Shown in pieces: positions 22,205 through 32,310 of a DNA stretch of 64,000 bases. The stretch's first letter is position 1; each line of letters begins with the position of its first letter. Source of the DNA: Oegoconia quadripuncta (Eukaryota > Arthropoda > Insecta > Lepidoptera > Autostichidae). The stretch lies in contig OX438752.1 in NCBI GenBank assembly GCA_949316235.1, positions 1,325,001 to 1,389,000 on the forward strand, written 5' to 3'. Under the pieces are notes generated by a model. It saw only the letters and a list, made by a program, of their open reading frames with translations. It did no database searches and was not told the origin of the DNA. A program made the translations under genes and the position numbers.

Positions 22205-22556
22205 AATAATATAAATGCGAAAGTTTGGATGTTGGTTTATTTGTTTCTTTGTTGGTCAATCACGGCGATACGGATGAACGGATTTGGTTGAAATTTTTAT
22301 ATAGGTAAGAATATACCCTGTATTTAAGACATGGGTTATTTTTATTTATTTATGAGTTATGGATGTTTATATCAACCATCTGGTATCCACAACACAAGCC
22401 TATAGTTGCTTACTGTGGAACTAGATGGCGCTGTGTGTATGTCTAAGTCTATTATTTTTTATCCCGATAAAGTGAGTATTCCCGCGGGATAAACAAATTT
22501 TCGCGATAAAGTTATTCCACGCAGGCGAAGCCGCGGGAGGAGAGCTAGCACAGAAT
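22205..22556 (+). repeat. Dispersed 'cccgcggga' repeat split by a SINE A 3' piece
   Basis: Left part 'gcgaaagtttggatgttggt...acatgggttattttta'. At 22340-22447 a SINE A remnant (gagttatggatg joined to 'atcaaccatctggtatccac...gtgtgtatgtctaag'). Right part 'tatcccgataaagtgagtat' to 'ggagagctagc'. Confidence 0.75.
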
Positions 22557-22609
22557 AAACAAAACAAAATCGCTCTGACCTGCACTGTATGTTTGTCATG
22601 TGTAGTCAT

Positions 22610-22910
22610 TGGGCCAGCGTGGTGGACTACGGCCTATAGGTAATCATTATACGAGGGAAGGTCTAACTCCCTGCAGTGGGATGTTTACGGGCTGATATGA
22701 TGATGATTTTATTTTGATTACTGTGAAATAAAGCTACATTTTGTAAGAATAACACTAAGCAGAATGATTGTTGCTGTCGAATATTTTTGTATGTGTTTCT
22801 GTAATTACAAATAAACGCTTTACCTATCTATCTGTCTATGTATAATGACGTTTTCAAGTGATAATTTTTATCCTACGAAATATATTTCTTTTTTTATTTG
22901 ATTTGATATG
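22610..22910 (+). mobile_element. SINE D 3' end and LINE family 3 tail
   Basis: 22615-22690 (cgtggtggactacggcctat, 'ctccctgcagtgggatgttt', gatgatgat) is the 3' part of SINE D (compare 47345-47585, reversed). 22850-22905 (acgttttcaagtgataattt, ttatcctacgaaata) is a LINE family 3 tail. Confidence 0.65.
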
Positions 22911-22940
22911 TATTTCGTATTGTAACTATTGTATATTTAC

Positions 22941-23213
22941 GACGACCTGGTGTAGTGGTTAGAAACTCTGCTGCTATTCCAAAAGGTCGCGGGTTCGAAT
23001 CCCGCTAAGGGCCTATGTTTGTATGATGAATACGGACATGTGTACCCGAGTTATGGATATTTTTCATTTATATATGTAGGTATTTATTTACAAAAAAAAT
23101 ATATATATTTGTGTAGTATATCAACCATCTGGTATCCACAACACAAGCCTAGTTGCTTAATGTGGAACTAGATGGCGCTGTCTGTATATGTCCATGGATA
23201 TTTATATTTAAAT
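22941..23213 (+). mobile_element. SINE A, near full length
   Basis: The head lacks four bases (gacgacctggtgtagtgg). Body, 'gatggcgctgtctgtatatg' and 'tccatggatat' as in the copy at 12652. Confidence 0.9.
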
Positions 23214-23379
23214 ATTATATGTACGGACTGGGTCTTAAACGCTCTGTTAACCAACTTTCACGACTTGTGGTTAGATGTGAGATACAGTTTTAAACTCTCA
23301 CTCGCGAACTATTAATGTTATATGTAAATTAGTACCGTCTACTAGCTACGTACAATTAAATAATTCAGACCATTCTTTG

Positions 23380-23935
23380 TAGGACCAGGACAGACTTTTT
23401 CGTCAATACTTTTCAACAATTCAGTATTGTGCTTTGTAAAATGTATGTTCTCCTTTTGTGCAATAAAGTGTATTCAAACTCAAATTCAAACTGAAAGCAT
23501 TTTATTTCAACGTAAGATACATGATATCATTTGTTGAATGTCAATTTAAATCTATTGGAAATAAAAATAGGGCTAAGCATTTTTCGGTCAGTCAGTATGT
23601 CCAAGCTACCACCGCTTCGGAAAGGGAAATCATCTGTGGGAAAAGAAGCGTTGCAAGACTTTTTTTATATATATATATATATAAAAGTATACAACTAATA
23701 CAATTTTATAATTTTTGGGAGTTGGGCGAAGTATACCAAGCGTTTTTGTCATTCAGATAGTCACTAATTTTGTAATAACCTTTTTTTGTTAATGTTGTTT
23801 TGACATGGTTTTTAAATTGTATTGTATTTGTATTGTATTGTACTTTTGTCACCGATATTGTGACCGACTTCTTGTAGGACGTGTGCGTTGAAATATTGCA
23901 ATCAGTACGTTCCATTTTTCTCCTACAAAAAACCA
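23380..23935. mobile_element. Small MITE split by a reversed LINE family 2 tail
   Basis: 23843-23935 (accgatattgtgaccgactt, 'cttgtaggacgtgtgcgttg', 'attgcaatcagtacgttcca') matches the right half of the MITE at 45749-45895. 23380-23425 (gtaggaccaggacagacttt, ttcgtcaatactttt) looks like its left half. The gap is filled by RTE-like/LINE 2 tail sequence. Confidence 0.55.
23480..23842 (-). mobile_element. LINE family 2, ORF end and 3' UTR
   Basis: The plus strand shows 'gcattttatttcaacgtaag', 'tcagtcagtatgtccaagct', 'gggaaaagaagcgttgcaag' and (TA)n. On minus it encodes FKNHVKTTLTKKGYYKISDY and LNDKNAW. It ends upstream in (ATTGT)n at 23818-23842. Confidence 0.8.
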
Positions 23936-23936
23936 C

Positions 23937-24534
23937 GGGGTCTACTCTCTAAGGAAAATAACTTCGTATGTCCGTAACTTCGGACTTTTTCTTTTGCAGT
24001 TTGCTGTGTCAGTTATAAACCAATTTATAGTTGGATATATTTCAACCGCCTCCGTGACTCAATGTAAACAACATTGGGTTTACGTTTCGGAGGTCGCGGG
24101 TCCGATCTCCAGCGGGGACATGTTTAACTACTCGGTTTGGTTGGTGGTAGAACCTGGCTAGCTACCTGGTGGTAGCTAGCCTAGTGGTATAGCTACCATA
24201 TAATTTAGATAAGGTAGCCCTTATCTAAATCTGCCGCCAAGCAGCAATGTTATTAGCATTGTTGCGTACCGGTTCTCAGAGATAATATAGCCAGTCCCCC
24301 AAATGTGTTGGGGTTTCCGGGTCAGTACGCTTCCACCTTCGACCTCATCTTCACTTAACATCAGGTGTGATTGAGGTGAACTACCAACCCTTTGTGCATA
24401 AAAAAAAAATATATCACAAGTTAGTACGGTACGCAAGGAACGTCTGAAGTTATTCAAATAAAGGATTCTATAAGCAAAAGAAAGAGTCCGAAGTTACGGC
24501 CGTCCGAAGCTATTTTCGTTATAGAGTAGACCCG
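23937..24534. mobile_element. TIR element containing a SINE C
   Basis: 'gtctactctctaaggaaaat...tccgtaacttcggact...cttttgc' (23939-23997) is inverted at 24474-24532 over ~59 bp with few mismatches. SINE C (24045-24410) is inserted inside. The remaining unique interior is short. Target duplication unclear. Confidence 0.65.
24045..24410 (+). mobile_element. SINE C with a scrambled middle
   Basis: Normal head and end, but 24150-24230 repeats and inverts the 'gctagctacc...ggtagctagc' and 'tttagataaggtag...cttatctaaatc' words. Confidence 0.85.
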
Positions 24535-25009
24535 CGGGCCACTATACTTAGCGTTCGTGGACTATTCCTGCGTAAACACACATTTTACGTTAGAGGCTTC
24601 ATGGTATATCAGATAGGTAAATATCTACCGATTTGATACTATCGACTTGCGTAACTAATAATCGATTTACTTTATCGATTAGACCACGCTAAAAGCATGA
24701 AGGTCGGGCCCCAGACCGCTTAATTCGAGTCGAATCGTTCACGATACGTTTACTCATCTCTATTTAGGTTTATTTAATAGTTTTATTGACCTTTAAAGCC
24801 GTGCATGAAGGTTTTCTTTCGTTGAGAAAACATTAATTTAGCAAATCCCACGAAATAAAAGCAATTGTTTATAATTACAAATAAACAAACATAGTAAATC
24901 TTTATTACATAACATAGCATACATACATAAATACATACATAATCTTTATCCCAAATGGGGTGGTCAGAGATGTCCCAACTATTAAATCAAATCAATCAAA
25001 ATATTTTAT
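24535..25009. other. Unassigned sequence
   Basis: No exon or family repeat seen. 24949-24975 (ctttatcccaaatggggtgg, tcagaga) is identical over 27 bases to a stretch at 36810-36836, part of a dispersed repeat. Confidence 0.45.
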
Positions 25010-25170
25010 TTCATAGGATAAAATTATCACTTGAAAACGTCACTTAATATTACATTTAAATTTACTGCTCGTTCACAAAGCTGACTCCCCAGAGAAGAAC
25101 GAGCAAGAAACTCTAGGGTTGCTCTTTTAAACAGATTATGGGTTACAATTTGTGATTTGATAATTGTGTT
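25010..25170 (-). mobile_element. LINE family 3, 3' UTR
   Basis: 'attttatttcataggataaa', 'attatcacttgaaaacgtca', 'ccagagaagaacgagcaaga' and 'gggttgctcttttaaa'. Reversed 3' end; compare 57057-57250. Confidence 0.8.
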
Positions 25171-25598
25171 TGAGTGTTAAAGTTGAAGAGTGAACATTAA
25201 AAATTTAATGATTGAATCAACATCCACGGTTCACTTCATGAAATATACAGAAATGCACACGTGACAGAGGGTGAGCCCATCGCCGTTCAAACGTGTAATA
25301 CTATAGATATTTTTGGTGTAATGTCCCTTAGTCGCCTTTTACGACACCCACGGTAAAAGAGGTCTATTCTATTTGAATGCCGAAACCATACAGCTTTATT
25401 GGCAACCCTGCTGCCATCCGACCAATGGCCGTAGTTTGTTTACGAGTACCCAGATTCGATATCATTGGCGTATCTAACGTTGTAGTTACTTAATTTTATT
25501 TTGTCTGCGTGAAAGATTTCATCAAAATCGGTTCAACAAAATAATTTGCCTGTATGTTAATCCAGGTCCTAATCTGTCTACAAACCATATTTCCTTAT
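25171..25598. repeat. Dispersed repeat fragments
   Basis: 25262-25420 (gagcccatcgccgttcaaac, 'cccttagtcgccttttacga', 'cacccacggtaaaagaggtc') is a sequence type frequent in lepidopteran introns. 25500-25595 resembles a 'tttcatcaaaatcggttcaa' MITE end. No coding exon seen. Confidence 0.5.
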
Positions 25599-25921
25599 GT
25601 TCCCAGTAGTTCTGTTGGCCGAACTAATGGGAATTTTTGTCTCACTAGTTATATCAACAGAACAAATGGTACTAGGGATTCCCAGTAGTTCTGTCGAGTT
25701 CTAATTCGAGTGCGAGCGAAGCGAGCACGGGAGTTTTTGGCACCCCGACATGGATAGGTTAGGTTCGAAGGGTATGGCGGAAGCGAGCCGGGCTAGCAGA
25801 GCGAACCCGGATCGCCCGCCATACCCTTTGTGTTAGGTTGACATGTTATTCACTAGAACTAGAGAGACAAAAATTCCCATTAGTTCGGCTAACAGAACTG
25901 TCCAACTGAACTACTGGGAAC
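25599..25921. mobile_element. MITE with ~45-bp TIRs and an inner GC-rich hairpin
   Basis: 'ttcccagtagttctgttggc, cgaactaatgggaatttttg, tctc' is inverted at the right end (last ~58 bp, with an insertion). Inside, 'gaagggtatggcgg' pairs with 'ccgccataccctt' around a GC-rich loop, next to 'gcgagcgaagcgagcacggg'. No ORF. Confidence 0.7.
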
Positions 25922-26111
25922 AAAGGCATATTTCATCCAATTCCGTCCAGCCGTTTGGGCGTGAAGAGGTAACAAACATATTTAATGAACAAACAAACAA
26001 ACTATCGCATTTATAATATTAGTAGGGAAGTAGGGATTAGCTTTTCGCCTGAGACTTCGCCTGGGTGGAATTTATCGCGGATAAATTTGTCTATCCCGCG
26101 GGAACTGTAGT
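25922..26111. repeat. Dispersed 'cccgcggga' repeat pieces
   Basis: 'ccgtccagccgtttgggcgt', aacaaacaaac, 'tatcccgcgggaactgtagt'. Same family as 17926 and 20758. Confidence 0.6.
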
Positions 26112-26512
26112 GGTAGAGCCACGCTGTAAGCTATTAGCTTGCAGCATGAATGGGCCGGCTCGACCGGGGAAGTACCACCCTCTCGCAGAAGACCGACGTC
26201 TGAGTAGTGGCATTTTGCCACTGCGCTTCGTCCGGTGAGCGAGGGCGCCGGAGGCCCACCTTCCAGTCTCTCTCCAGAATGGTAGCGGTATTTAAAGAGT
26301 TAGTACCCCAGGAGGGTACCAGCACTGCTGGAGAATCCCTCATCGCTCAGGCTGCCCTACTTATTCTGGGGTGGACACCTTCCTCAAAGGCCGGCAACGC
26401 ATCTATGACCCTTTTGGTGTTGCGGGTGCCCATGGGCGGCGGTGATTGCTTTCCATCAGGTGACCCGCATGCTCGTTTGCCGCCCTCTCATATAAAAAAA
26501 AAAAAAAAAAAG
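26112..26512 (+). mobile_element. Chimeric retroelement: unique 5' body plus Jockey-type 3' tail
   Basis: 26112-26375 (taagctattagcttgcagca, 'ggccggctcgaccggggaag', 'ccaggagggtaccagcactg') is not seen elsewhere in the window. At 26376 it switches to the Jockey-type tail 'caccttcctcaaaggccggc...ctctcatat' with an 18-base A run. It could be a SINE that borrowed a LINE tail, or one element inserted in another. Open frames across it are not coding. Confidence 0.55.
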
Positions 26513-26596
26513 AACTACTCCCTTCAACGAGATCAAAAATATCCTATTTTAATCCAGGGTATGTCTACCTTTATGCAAAATTTCAACCAAATTTTA

Positions 26597-27188
26597 ACCG
26601 CCTCCGTGGCTCAATGTAAACAACATTGAGTTTACGATTCGGAGGTCGCGGGTTAGATTTAAGTACTCGCTTTTGTTGGTGGTAGGGCACTTTAAATGTC
26701 CGCCTGGCTAGCTACCACCATCTTATCGAAATCTGCCGCCAAGCAGCAATGTTAATAGCATTGTTGTGTTTTGGTTGTCCGAGATAAAATAGCCAGGGTA
26801 CATGTTTAAGTACTCGGTTTGGTTGGTGGTAAGGCATTTTAAATGTCCGCCTGGCTAGCTACCACCATCTTATCTAAATCTGCCGCCAAGCAGCAATGTT
26901 AATAGCATTGTTGTGTTTTGGTTGTCCGAGATAAAATAGCCAGGGTACATGTTTAAGTACTCGGTTTGGTTGGTGGTAGGGCATTTTAAATGTCCGCCTG
27001 GCTAGCTACCACCATCTTATCTAAATCTGCCGCCAAGCAGCAATGTTAATAGCATTGTTGTGTTCCGGTTGTCAGAGATAAAATGTGTTGGGGTTTCCGG
27101 GTCAGTACGCTTCCACCTTCGACCTCATCTTCACTTAACATCAGGTGTGATTTAGGTCAAGTACGAACCCGTCGTGCATAAAAAAAAA
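26597..27188 (+). mobile_element. SINE C with tandemly tripled body
   Basis: After one head (26597-26660), the segment 'aagtactcg(g/c)tttgg...ataaaatagccagggtacat' is repeated. Copies begin at about 26661, 26808 and 26955 (period ~147 bp). The first copy lacks 'gttcgatccccagcggggtacatgt'-type sequence. Only the last copy has the SINE 3' end and A tail. Confidence 0.9.
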
Positions 27189-27678
27189 TCCGTTTCGCCG
27201 TGATAGAGAAACAAACAAACAAGCAAACATTCAAACTATTGCATTTGTAATTTTGGTTAGATGAGATATGTTACAGTACATATCTTACCTAACATATCTC
27301 TTGGATTATCCTTAGGATAAAACCTTTTTTGCTCAAATGTTGCATATTTGCAGCTCTTTTAACATGGACATATTTGTTTTTGTTCGCTAAATAAGCTACG
27401 TATAGACGCAGTAAACCATAGACAATACGATTAGGACATAAACTTTTTTTTTATTATATGTGACAAATCACAAATCACGTTTTGAATTATAGTTCCTCAG
27501 TTATACATTTTGGACCCTGTACGTACAGGCTGGACCTCGGATGAGTCGGATGTAACGTTCTGGACGCTGACTCGAAAGCTGCATCCGGCTTTGGGTGCAT
27601 CATTGATTCTCTTTCCTCGTTGGTCTGCAGGTTGAAAATTATGAAAGACTTCTAAACAGCTATTCCTAATTGTTTCAG
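27189..27678. other. Intron or 5' flank before exon 1
   Basis: 27189-27260 is a dispersed repeat end (cgtttcgccgtgatag, aacaaac). 27262-27305 has a small inverted pair (gagatatgtta / taacatatctc). The last bases, 'cctaattgtttcag', form a good polypyrimidine-AG acceptor. The upstream exon was not found. Confidence 0.5.
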
Positions 27679-27770
27679 GTCCCATGAGCTCACTACGGCG
27701 CCATGTCGGCTGTGATGAGCACGCTGTCCATCATCAGCGGTGGGCGGCGACATCGCAAGCTTGCCTCCAG
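27679..27770 (+). CDS. Host gene exon 1 of those visible (start codon at 27703)
   Basis: The exon is bounded by 'ttgtttcag' and 'AG/gtatat'. The frame that chains to the next exons has a stop (TGA 27685) just after the acceptor, then ATG at 27703 in context gcgccATGtc, so 27679-27702 is 5' UTR and translation starts here. It encodes MSAVMSTLSIISGG, then RRHRKLAS, 22 codons plus two bases (phase 2). Codon third positions are GC-rich, unlike the AT-rich surroundings. The other open frame (ATG 27684) meets a stop in the next exon. The product is not recognised: a basic, Ser-rich N-terminus without signal peptide or membrane segment. At least one 5' non-coding exon must lie upstream. Confidence 0.7.
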
Positions 27771-27856
27771 GTATATAAATATAAAATAAGTATAAGGAAT
27801 ATATTGAGGAATTGTTTAAGCACTGTAGAATATTAACTGTGTACAACAAAATTAAA

Positions 27857-28143
27857 ATGTCAATAGTTTTGGAAAAATTTCCCAACATAGCATTGTTAAC
27901 AAAAACAAGTAGGCCAAGTCATCTACGTAATTTGGCATACCTACCACAATATCAACTTCCTAAATTTAATAATAAAAAATATAAAAAATAATGAGAATAT
28001 GGGATTATATTTCACCAGATATTTTAAATAGTATTCCTGGTGAAGTATATTCACATAACGTAAAACAATGTAAAAATGCATTGAAGAAGTACTTTATAGA
28101 TGGAACTATGTGTATGCCTTTTCAACAAATTTTATTTCGATAG
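27857..28143 (+). pseudogene. Probable LINE C-terminal fragment (CR1/Jockey group)
   Basis: Two frames give ALLTKTSRPSHLRNLAYLPQ, then, after a shift near 27990, IWDYISPDILNSIPGEVYSH and CKNALKKYFIDG. This fits the 'R..WN.IP...S...FK..LK.Y' pattern that closes many LINE ORFs. The stop lies at 28141. No UTR family recognised. Confidence 0.4.
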
Positions 28144-28276
28144 AGAGATACATGTCTGTACACTAAAAGGTGCACAGTTCACTTTATCTATGGCAATATC
28201 TCAATTCAGTCATATTGGTAACTCGATTTTTATATTGTGAGTGTGGCACTACCTTTTGTCGTGGCATAAGTTGTAT

Positions 28277-28861
28277 CCTTAGATTAATGATTGGTCTCCG
28301 CGCCGCTACGACTAGATACCGCACTATGAAGAAAAAACAGGTTCCTGAATGCGGCAACTCAATATTGTAGTGTGTAGATTTATACAGTACTTACTGATGG
28401 TATGTGATGCCAGTATCTTTCTTGTTTTTGTAGTATTGTTATTACATAGTTTGACTACGCAAACCGGCATTTTGCTTCAGTCTTAAACCAAAATTTGAAA
28501 TTTGAACTTGTGGCGTGACTGGCGCGGGTACGCCGAATACGGCGTAGTATTTGTTGCCGCATTTTTCGAGTACGCCGACGGTATCTAGTCGTAGCGGCGC
28601 GGAGACCAATCATTAATCTAAGGTTATTTTAATTTCAAATAGTTTACAAATTTAAAAATTCGTAAAGGCGGTGTCTGATAAGCTAATTGCGGCATCAGGT
28701 GATATAAGGGCGGGCTCTTTTTTCGCTCAAAGATTAAGCCTAGCTATTCAGCGGGGCAATGCAGCCAGTGTGTTGGGGACAATGCCCCCGGTGGGAGAGC
28801 TGGACGCGATACATTTTTTGTAATTATGTAAATATTATGTTATTTCTATTTTAATCTAAGG
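28277..28861. mobile_element. Unclassified TIR element with TTGTAT duplication and conserved ORF tail (copy 2)
   Basis: 585 bp flanked by TTGTAT at 28271-28276 and 28862-28867. The left end 'ccttagattaatgattggtc' continues for 45 bp and is perfectly inverted at 28579-28623; the right terminus repeats only 'ttaatctaagg'. The ORF tail 28674-28823 lies between the inner arm and the right end. The layout matches copy 1 (9326-9842). A 6-bp duplication has been described for a few DNA-transposon groups; none is assigned. Confidence 0.65.
28674..28823 (+). pseudogene. Transposon ORF 3' tail, SFFAQRLSLAIQRGN type
   Basis: Forty-nine codons, open, ending at TAA 28821: IAASGDIRAGSFFAQRLSLA, IQRGNAASVLGTMPPVGELD, AIHFL. 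Compared with 9441-9593, only about six residues differ. It lacks a start and is the remnant of a longer ORF. Function and family unknown. Confidence 0.5.
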
Positions 28862-29079
28862 TTGTATCAATAAATCAGTTGAAATCATCAGTGTACCGTT
28901 TACTTTAAAACTACGAGTACCAGGTCCACCAGCGACCTGCAAGACCTGCCCACTCAAGGTCAGTGCTTCTTAATCAGTCTGTAGGCGGAGTTCCAGAGGG
29001 GAGGAACCTTCGTCCGCATTTACATCATCAGCCCACGAACCCGCACTAGCCTTCCGCTCAGGAAGTTGGAATCCCCAAC

Positions 29080-29350
29080 AATATAAAAATAAAAATAAAA
29101 TATCCTTAGATATACACACAGCGCCATCTAGTTCCACAGTAAGCAACTATAGGCTTGTGTTGTGGATACCAGATGGTTGATATACTACATAAATACGTTT
29201 TTTTTTGTAAATAAATACTTATTATAAATGAAAACATCCATAACTCGGGTACAAATGTCCATATTCATCACACAAACATATGCCCCTAGCGGGAATTGAA
29301 CCCGCGACCTTTTGGTATAGTGGTCAGAGTTTCTAACCACTACACCAAAC
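29080..29350 (-). mobile_element. SINE A, near full length
   Basis: Reversed copy with 'gcgccatctagttccacagt', 'gcccctagcgggaattgaac' and head 'ccactacaccaaac'. The last head bases (aggtcgtc) are absent. Confidence 0.9.
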
Positions 29351-29559
29351 AATGTCTACTTGCTTTCGCATATCATCTTATTTATCTAGATATTTAAGTT
29401 ACGTTACATACCTTTTGTAATAATTAATAACGCGGCGGTTCAGTGACCTCATTCGCACTACACACAAACCTTTACAGGTTTTCGCAGGCGTCTTATAGTG
29501 AAGATTGTTTAAATAATGTTCTATGGATAAATAAAGAAAAAAGAAAGGTGCCTTCTTCG

Positions 29560-30030
29560 AATATTTTTTTATATTTATTCCGTAGGATAAAGATTATCAC
29601 TTGAAAACGTCATATTTTTAATCTTAATATTAAAATTATTGACATTATTGCTCATACACAAAGCAGATTCCCCAGAGAAGAACGAGCAAGAAACTCAAGG
29701 GTTGCTCTTTTAAATTAGTTAGGGTTACCATTATATTATATTGTATAATTAGACTGAATATCGCCGAGCGGTCTATGTCCATGCTTGCTTATCATCCATA
29801 GATAGTCAGAATTTTTATAATAGCCTTTGGTAAATAATGTCTGTTTTATAATGGTTTTGAATTTATTTAAAGGTAAATTTTGAATGTCCACTGGATTGCC
29901 CCTTAAATGACTTAGTGACTTTGTGTAAACGGCTGACATGAACAGCAAGTTTATTTCTATATCTGGTATTAACATTATGTATATCACTATTTTTCTTAAA
30001 CGATTCTATATTTTTTTCTTACATACATTA
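29560..30030 (-). mobile_element. LINE family 3, ORF end and 3' UTR
   Basis: 3' UTR (taggataaagattatcactt, 'gagaagaacgagcaagaaac') lies at 29580-29720. On minus the ORF end reads NLPLNKFKTIIKQTLFTKGY and YKNSDYL. About 30 bp is missing between 'gtggac' and 'ggggcaat' compared with the copy at 50350. Confidence 0.8.
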
Positions 30031-30333
30031 AGTTTTCGTAAATATATTGCTATGCTAATGTTAATATATTAATTTCTTTGAAGATTATAGCACAAGGAAT
30101 TCGAACGGGAAATTCGAACATTAGAAATACTTTTAAATACTCCGTCATGATGAACACATATTGATCCAGTACAAGAGTAACATAACGTCCTTCAAGGAGT
30201 TCCAGTGGAAATCCTCAATTCCATCTTCAGACCCTCGACATCATGTGGAAAGTGCTCATGGCACAACAAACTAGCCCACATTCGACTATCTTGCCAGGAG
30301 TTCCACTCCCTATATCCCGACTCCATCATCAGA
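30031..30333. other. Unassigned sequence
   Basis: 'caaggagttccagtggaaat' and 'caggagttccactccctata' form a loose internal repeat, with 'ccatcttcagac' and 'ccatcatcagac'. No exon evidence. Confidence 0.4.
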
Positions 30334-30854
30334 CTCCGTGGCTCAATGTAAACAACATTGGGTTTACGATTCGGAGGTCGCGGGTTCGATCCCCAGCGGG
30401 GTACATGTTTAAGTACTCGGTTCGGTTGGTGGTAGGGTATTTTAAATGTCCGCCTCGCTAGCTACCACCGTCTTATCTAAATCAGCCCAAGCAGCAATGT
30501 TAATAGCATTGTTGTGTTCCGGTTGTCAAAGATAAGATAGCCAGTCCCCCAAATGTGTTGGGGTTTCCGGGTCAGTACGCTTCCACCTTCGACCTCATCT
30601 TCACTTAACATCAGGTGTGATTGAGGTCAAGTGCTAACCCGTTGTGCATAAAAAAAAGAAGAAAGAAACCGTATGGTATTAACCGCGCCCCAACTCTAAG
30701 AAAGAACCATCATGCAAACACCAGTTCTCGTAAATTAAAATAGTTTTCTATCTGTTCAGCCATATTGTCACTACGCTTCCACCTTCGACCTCATCTTCAC
30801 TTAACATCAGGTGTGATTGAGGTCAAGTACCAACCCGTTGTGTTTAAAAAAAAA
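30334..30854 (+). mobile_element. SINE C full copy followed by a SINE C 3' fragment
   Basis: 30334-30657 is a near-complete copy (head 'ctccgtggctcaatgtaaac', poly-A at 30650). 30770-30854 is a second, 5'-truncated copy (tcactacgcttccaccttcg to 'aacccgttgtgtt', poly-A). Confidence 0.9.
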
Positions 30855-31632
30855 GCTTCATTTAGCGGTATTTTCGGAACCGGTTACAAGCCGATCTATA
30901 CGCATTCTTCTATAAAAGCCCAAACGTCTAGATATACTTACAACCTTTTACCGTTACGACTTTCGTAATTTGCCGATGTTTGTTTTGTAATTAATCCGTA
31001 CACTTTGACTACAAAGATATAAAGTCCATTAGAAGCGAAATTATATGCGCCCACGCATACGCCTCCGGCTCTCTGTTTAGCGGCCAGTGTATCATGAGCT
31101 CTAACTATAGCAGAACGTTCACCGCCTTACTCCATTCCATCATCGGGCGAGGGGCGATAAGCGGGTCTGTAAATTATGGACACTCTTTATCGGATTGCCT
31201 GAATCTCTGCATACCACGGAGCCACCCCGATTCCGTGTTAAAATCAGCTTTTTTAAAATTTTTATGTAGTGACAACGCGTCGCGTACGGCTTATTTTGTA
31301 AAATGGATGAAGTGGGGTGTGGCCAGGATTGTACTCTTTGTGCTTTTAACACTTGTTCTTCTCTGGGGAGACTGGCTTGTGAATGAGCGATAACTATATG
31401 TCATGATCATTACGAAATAAAAACATTTTTGATTTTGATTTTATTACACTTAGTACATTTGGAAAATGGAATATTATTTCAAGGTTTCACATGAAATATT
31501 TTTTAATTTCTGGGCTAAAGGACATAATAAAAAAAAATTAACAGAGCTCTTTTCATGTGCTTCCTATAATCATTTCTTAGATTCGCTGAAACTTTTATAA
31601 AGCGGTTACTTTTAAAAATTTACGCTGCCTAT
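30855..31632. other. Unassigned; one LINE 3 tail
   Basis: 31345-31440 (ttctctggggagactggctt, 'tacgaaataaaaacattttt', gattttgatttt) is a plus LINE family 3 tail. The preceding 31030-31340 is locally GC-richer (gcgcccacgcatacgcctcc) and has an open frame but no splice-site or motif support. Confidence 0.45.
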
Positions 31633-31912
31633 ACTTAACTTAATGTTATCCGATAATACACACAAAGTTTAATTTGGGTTCGCCGTTCCCAAAAAAAAAA
31701 TGAAAAATGTTTGTATGGAGAAAACAGTCTTAATGAAATTCTTCATACAAAACGCCAATTTCATAAGTAAGGACCTAATATTTGTCTGCCGAACTCTCTT
31801 TGTTACAGTAGTCTCTGACCTGTCAAATAGTGCATCATTAAAAAGATAATATTACAATGATCTATTGTTCAGAGCTCTTGTCTCTTACAGACATATGACG
31901 TAATAGACCAAA
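31633..31912 (+). repeat. Interspersed repeat R, copy 1
   Basis: ~280 bp nearly identical, inverted, to 44575-44859 (acttaacttaatgttatccg to 'catatgacgtaatagacca'). No TIRs and no ORF. Family not recognised. Confidence 0.8.
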
Positions 31913-31938
31913 TGTTATTCATAAGAATAACATCAAAT

Positions 31939-32310
31939 CTTATCAAAAATGTTTTATTTCGTAAGTTATATATAAATATAACTTACGAATATAACTCTAT
32001 CAATACAAACTTCAAACGATACCGAAGCGTGCACTCTCTGTCTGGATTAAACCGGTTTAATAAGGTTTTAGGTAGCGCTCTCATTTCAGACATGCTCCAA
32101 ACGAAACCTATATAATATAACTTACGAAATAAAACATTTTTGATAAGATTTAGATAAGTGGTAGCTAGCCAGGCGGACTTAAAAACGGATTTTAGAAAAG
32201 GTTTCGTTTGGAGCATGTCTGAAATGAGAGCGCTACCTAAAACCTTATTAAACCGGTTTAATCCAGACAGAGAGTGCACGCGTCGGTATCGTTTGAAGTT
32301 TGTATTGATA
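31939..32310. repeat. Nested palindrome
   Basis: 31997-32109 pairs with 32199-32310 over ~112 bp with few mismatches. 31939-31970 pairs perfectly with 32116-32147 (ttatcaaaaatgttttattt...). Between the arms is a reversed scrap of SINE C (ggtagctagccaggcggact, 32160-32179). Confidence 0.85.

Noticed and set aside
26207..26629. 140-codon open frame on plus
   Set aside because: It runs across the chimeric retroelement, its poly-A and into the next SINE, so it is not one gene.
31094..31393. 99-codon frame before a LINE tail
   Set aside because: Possible unknown sequence, but there are no motifs, and the end crosses into a LINE 3' tail; no splice sites in phase with the host exons.
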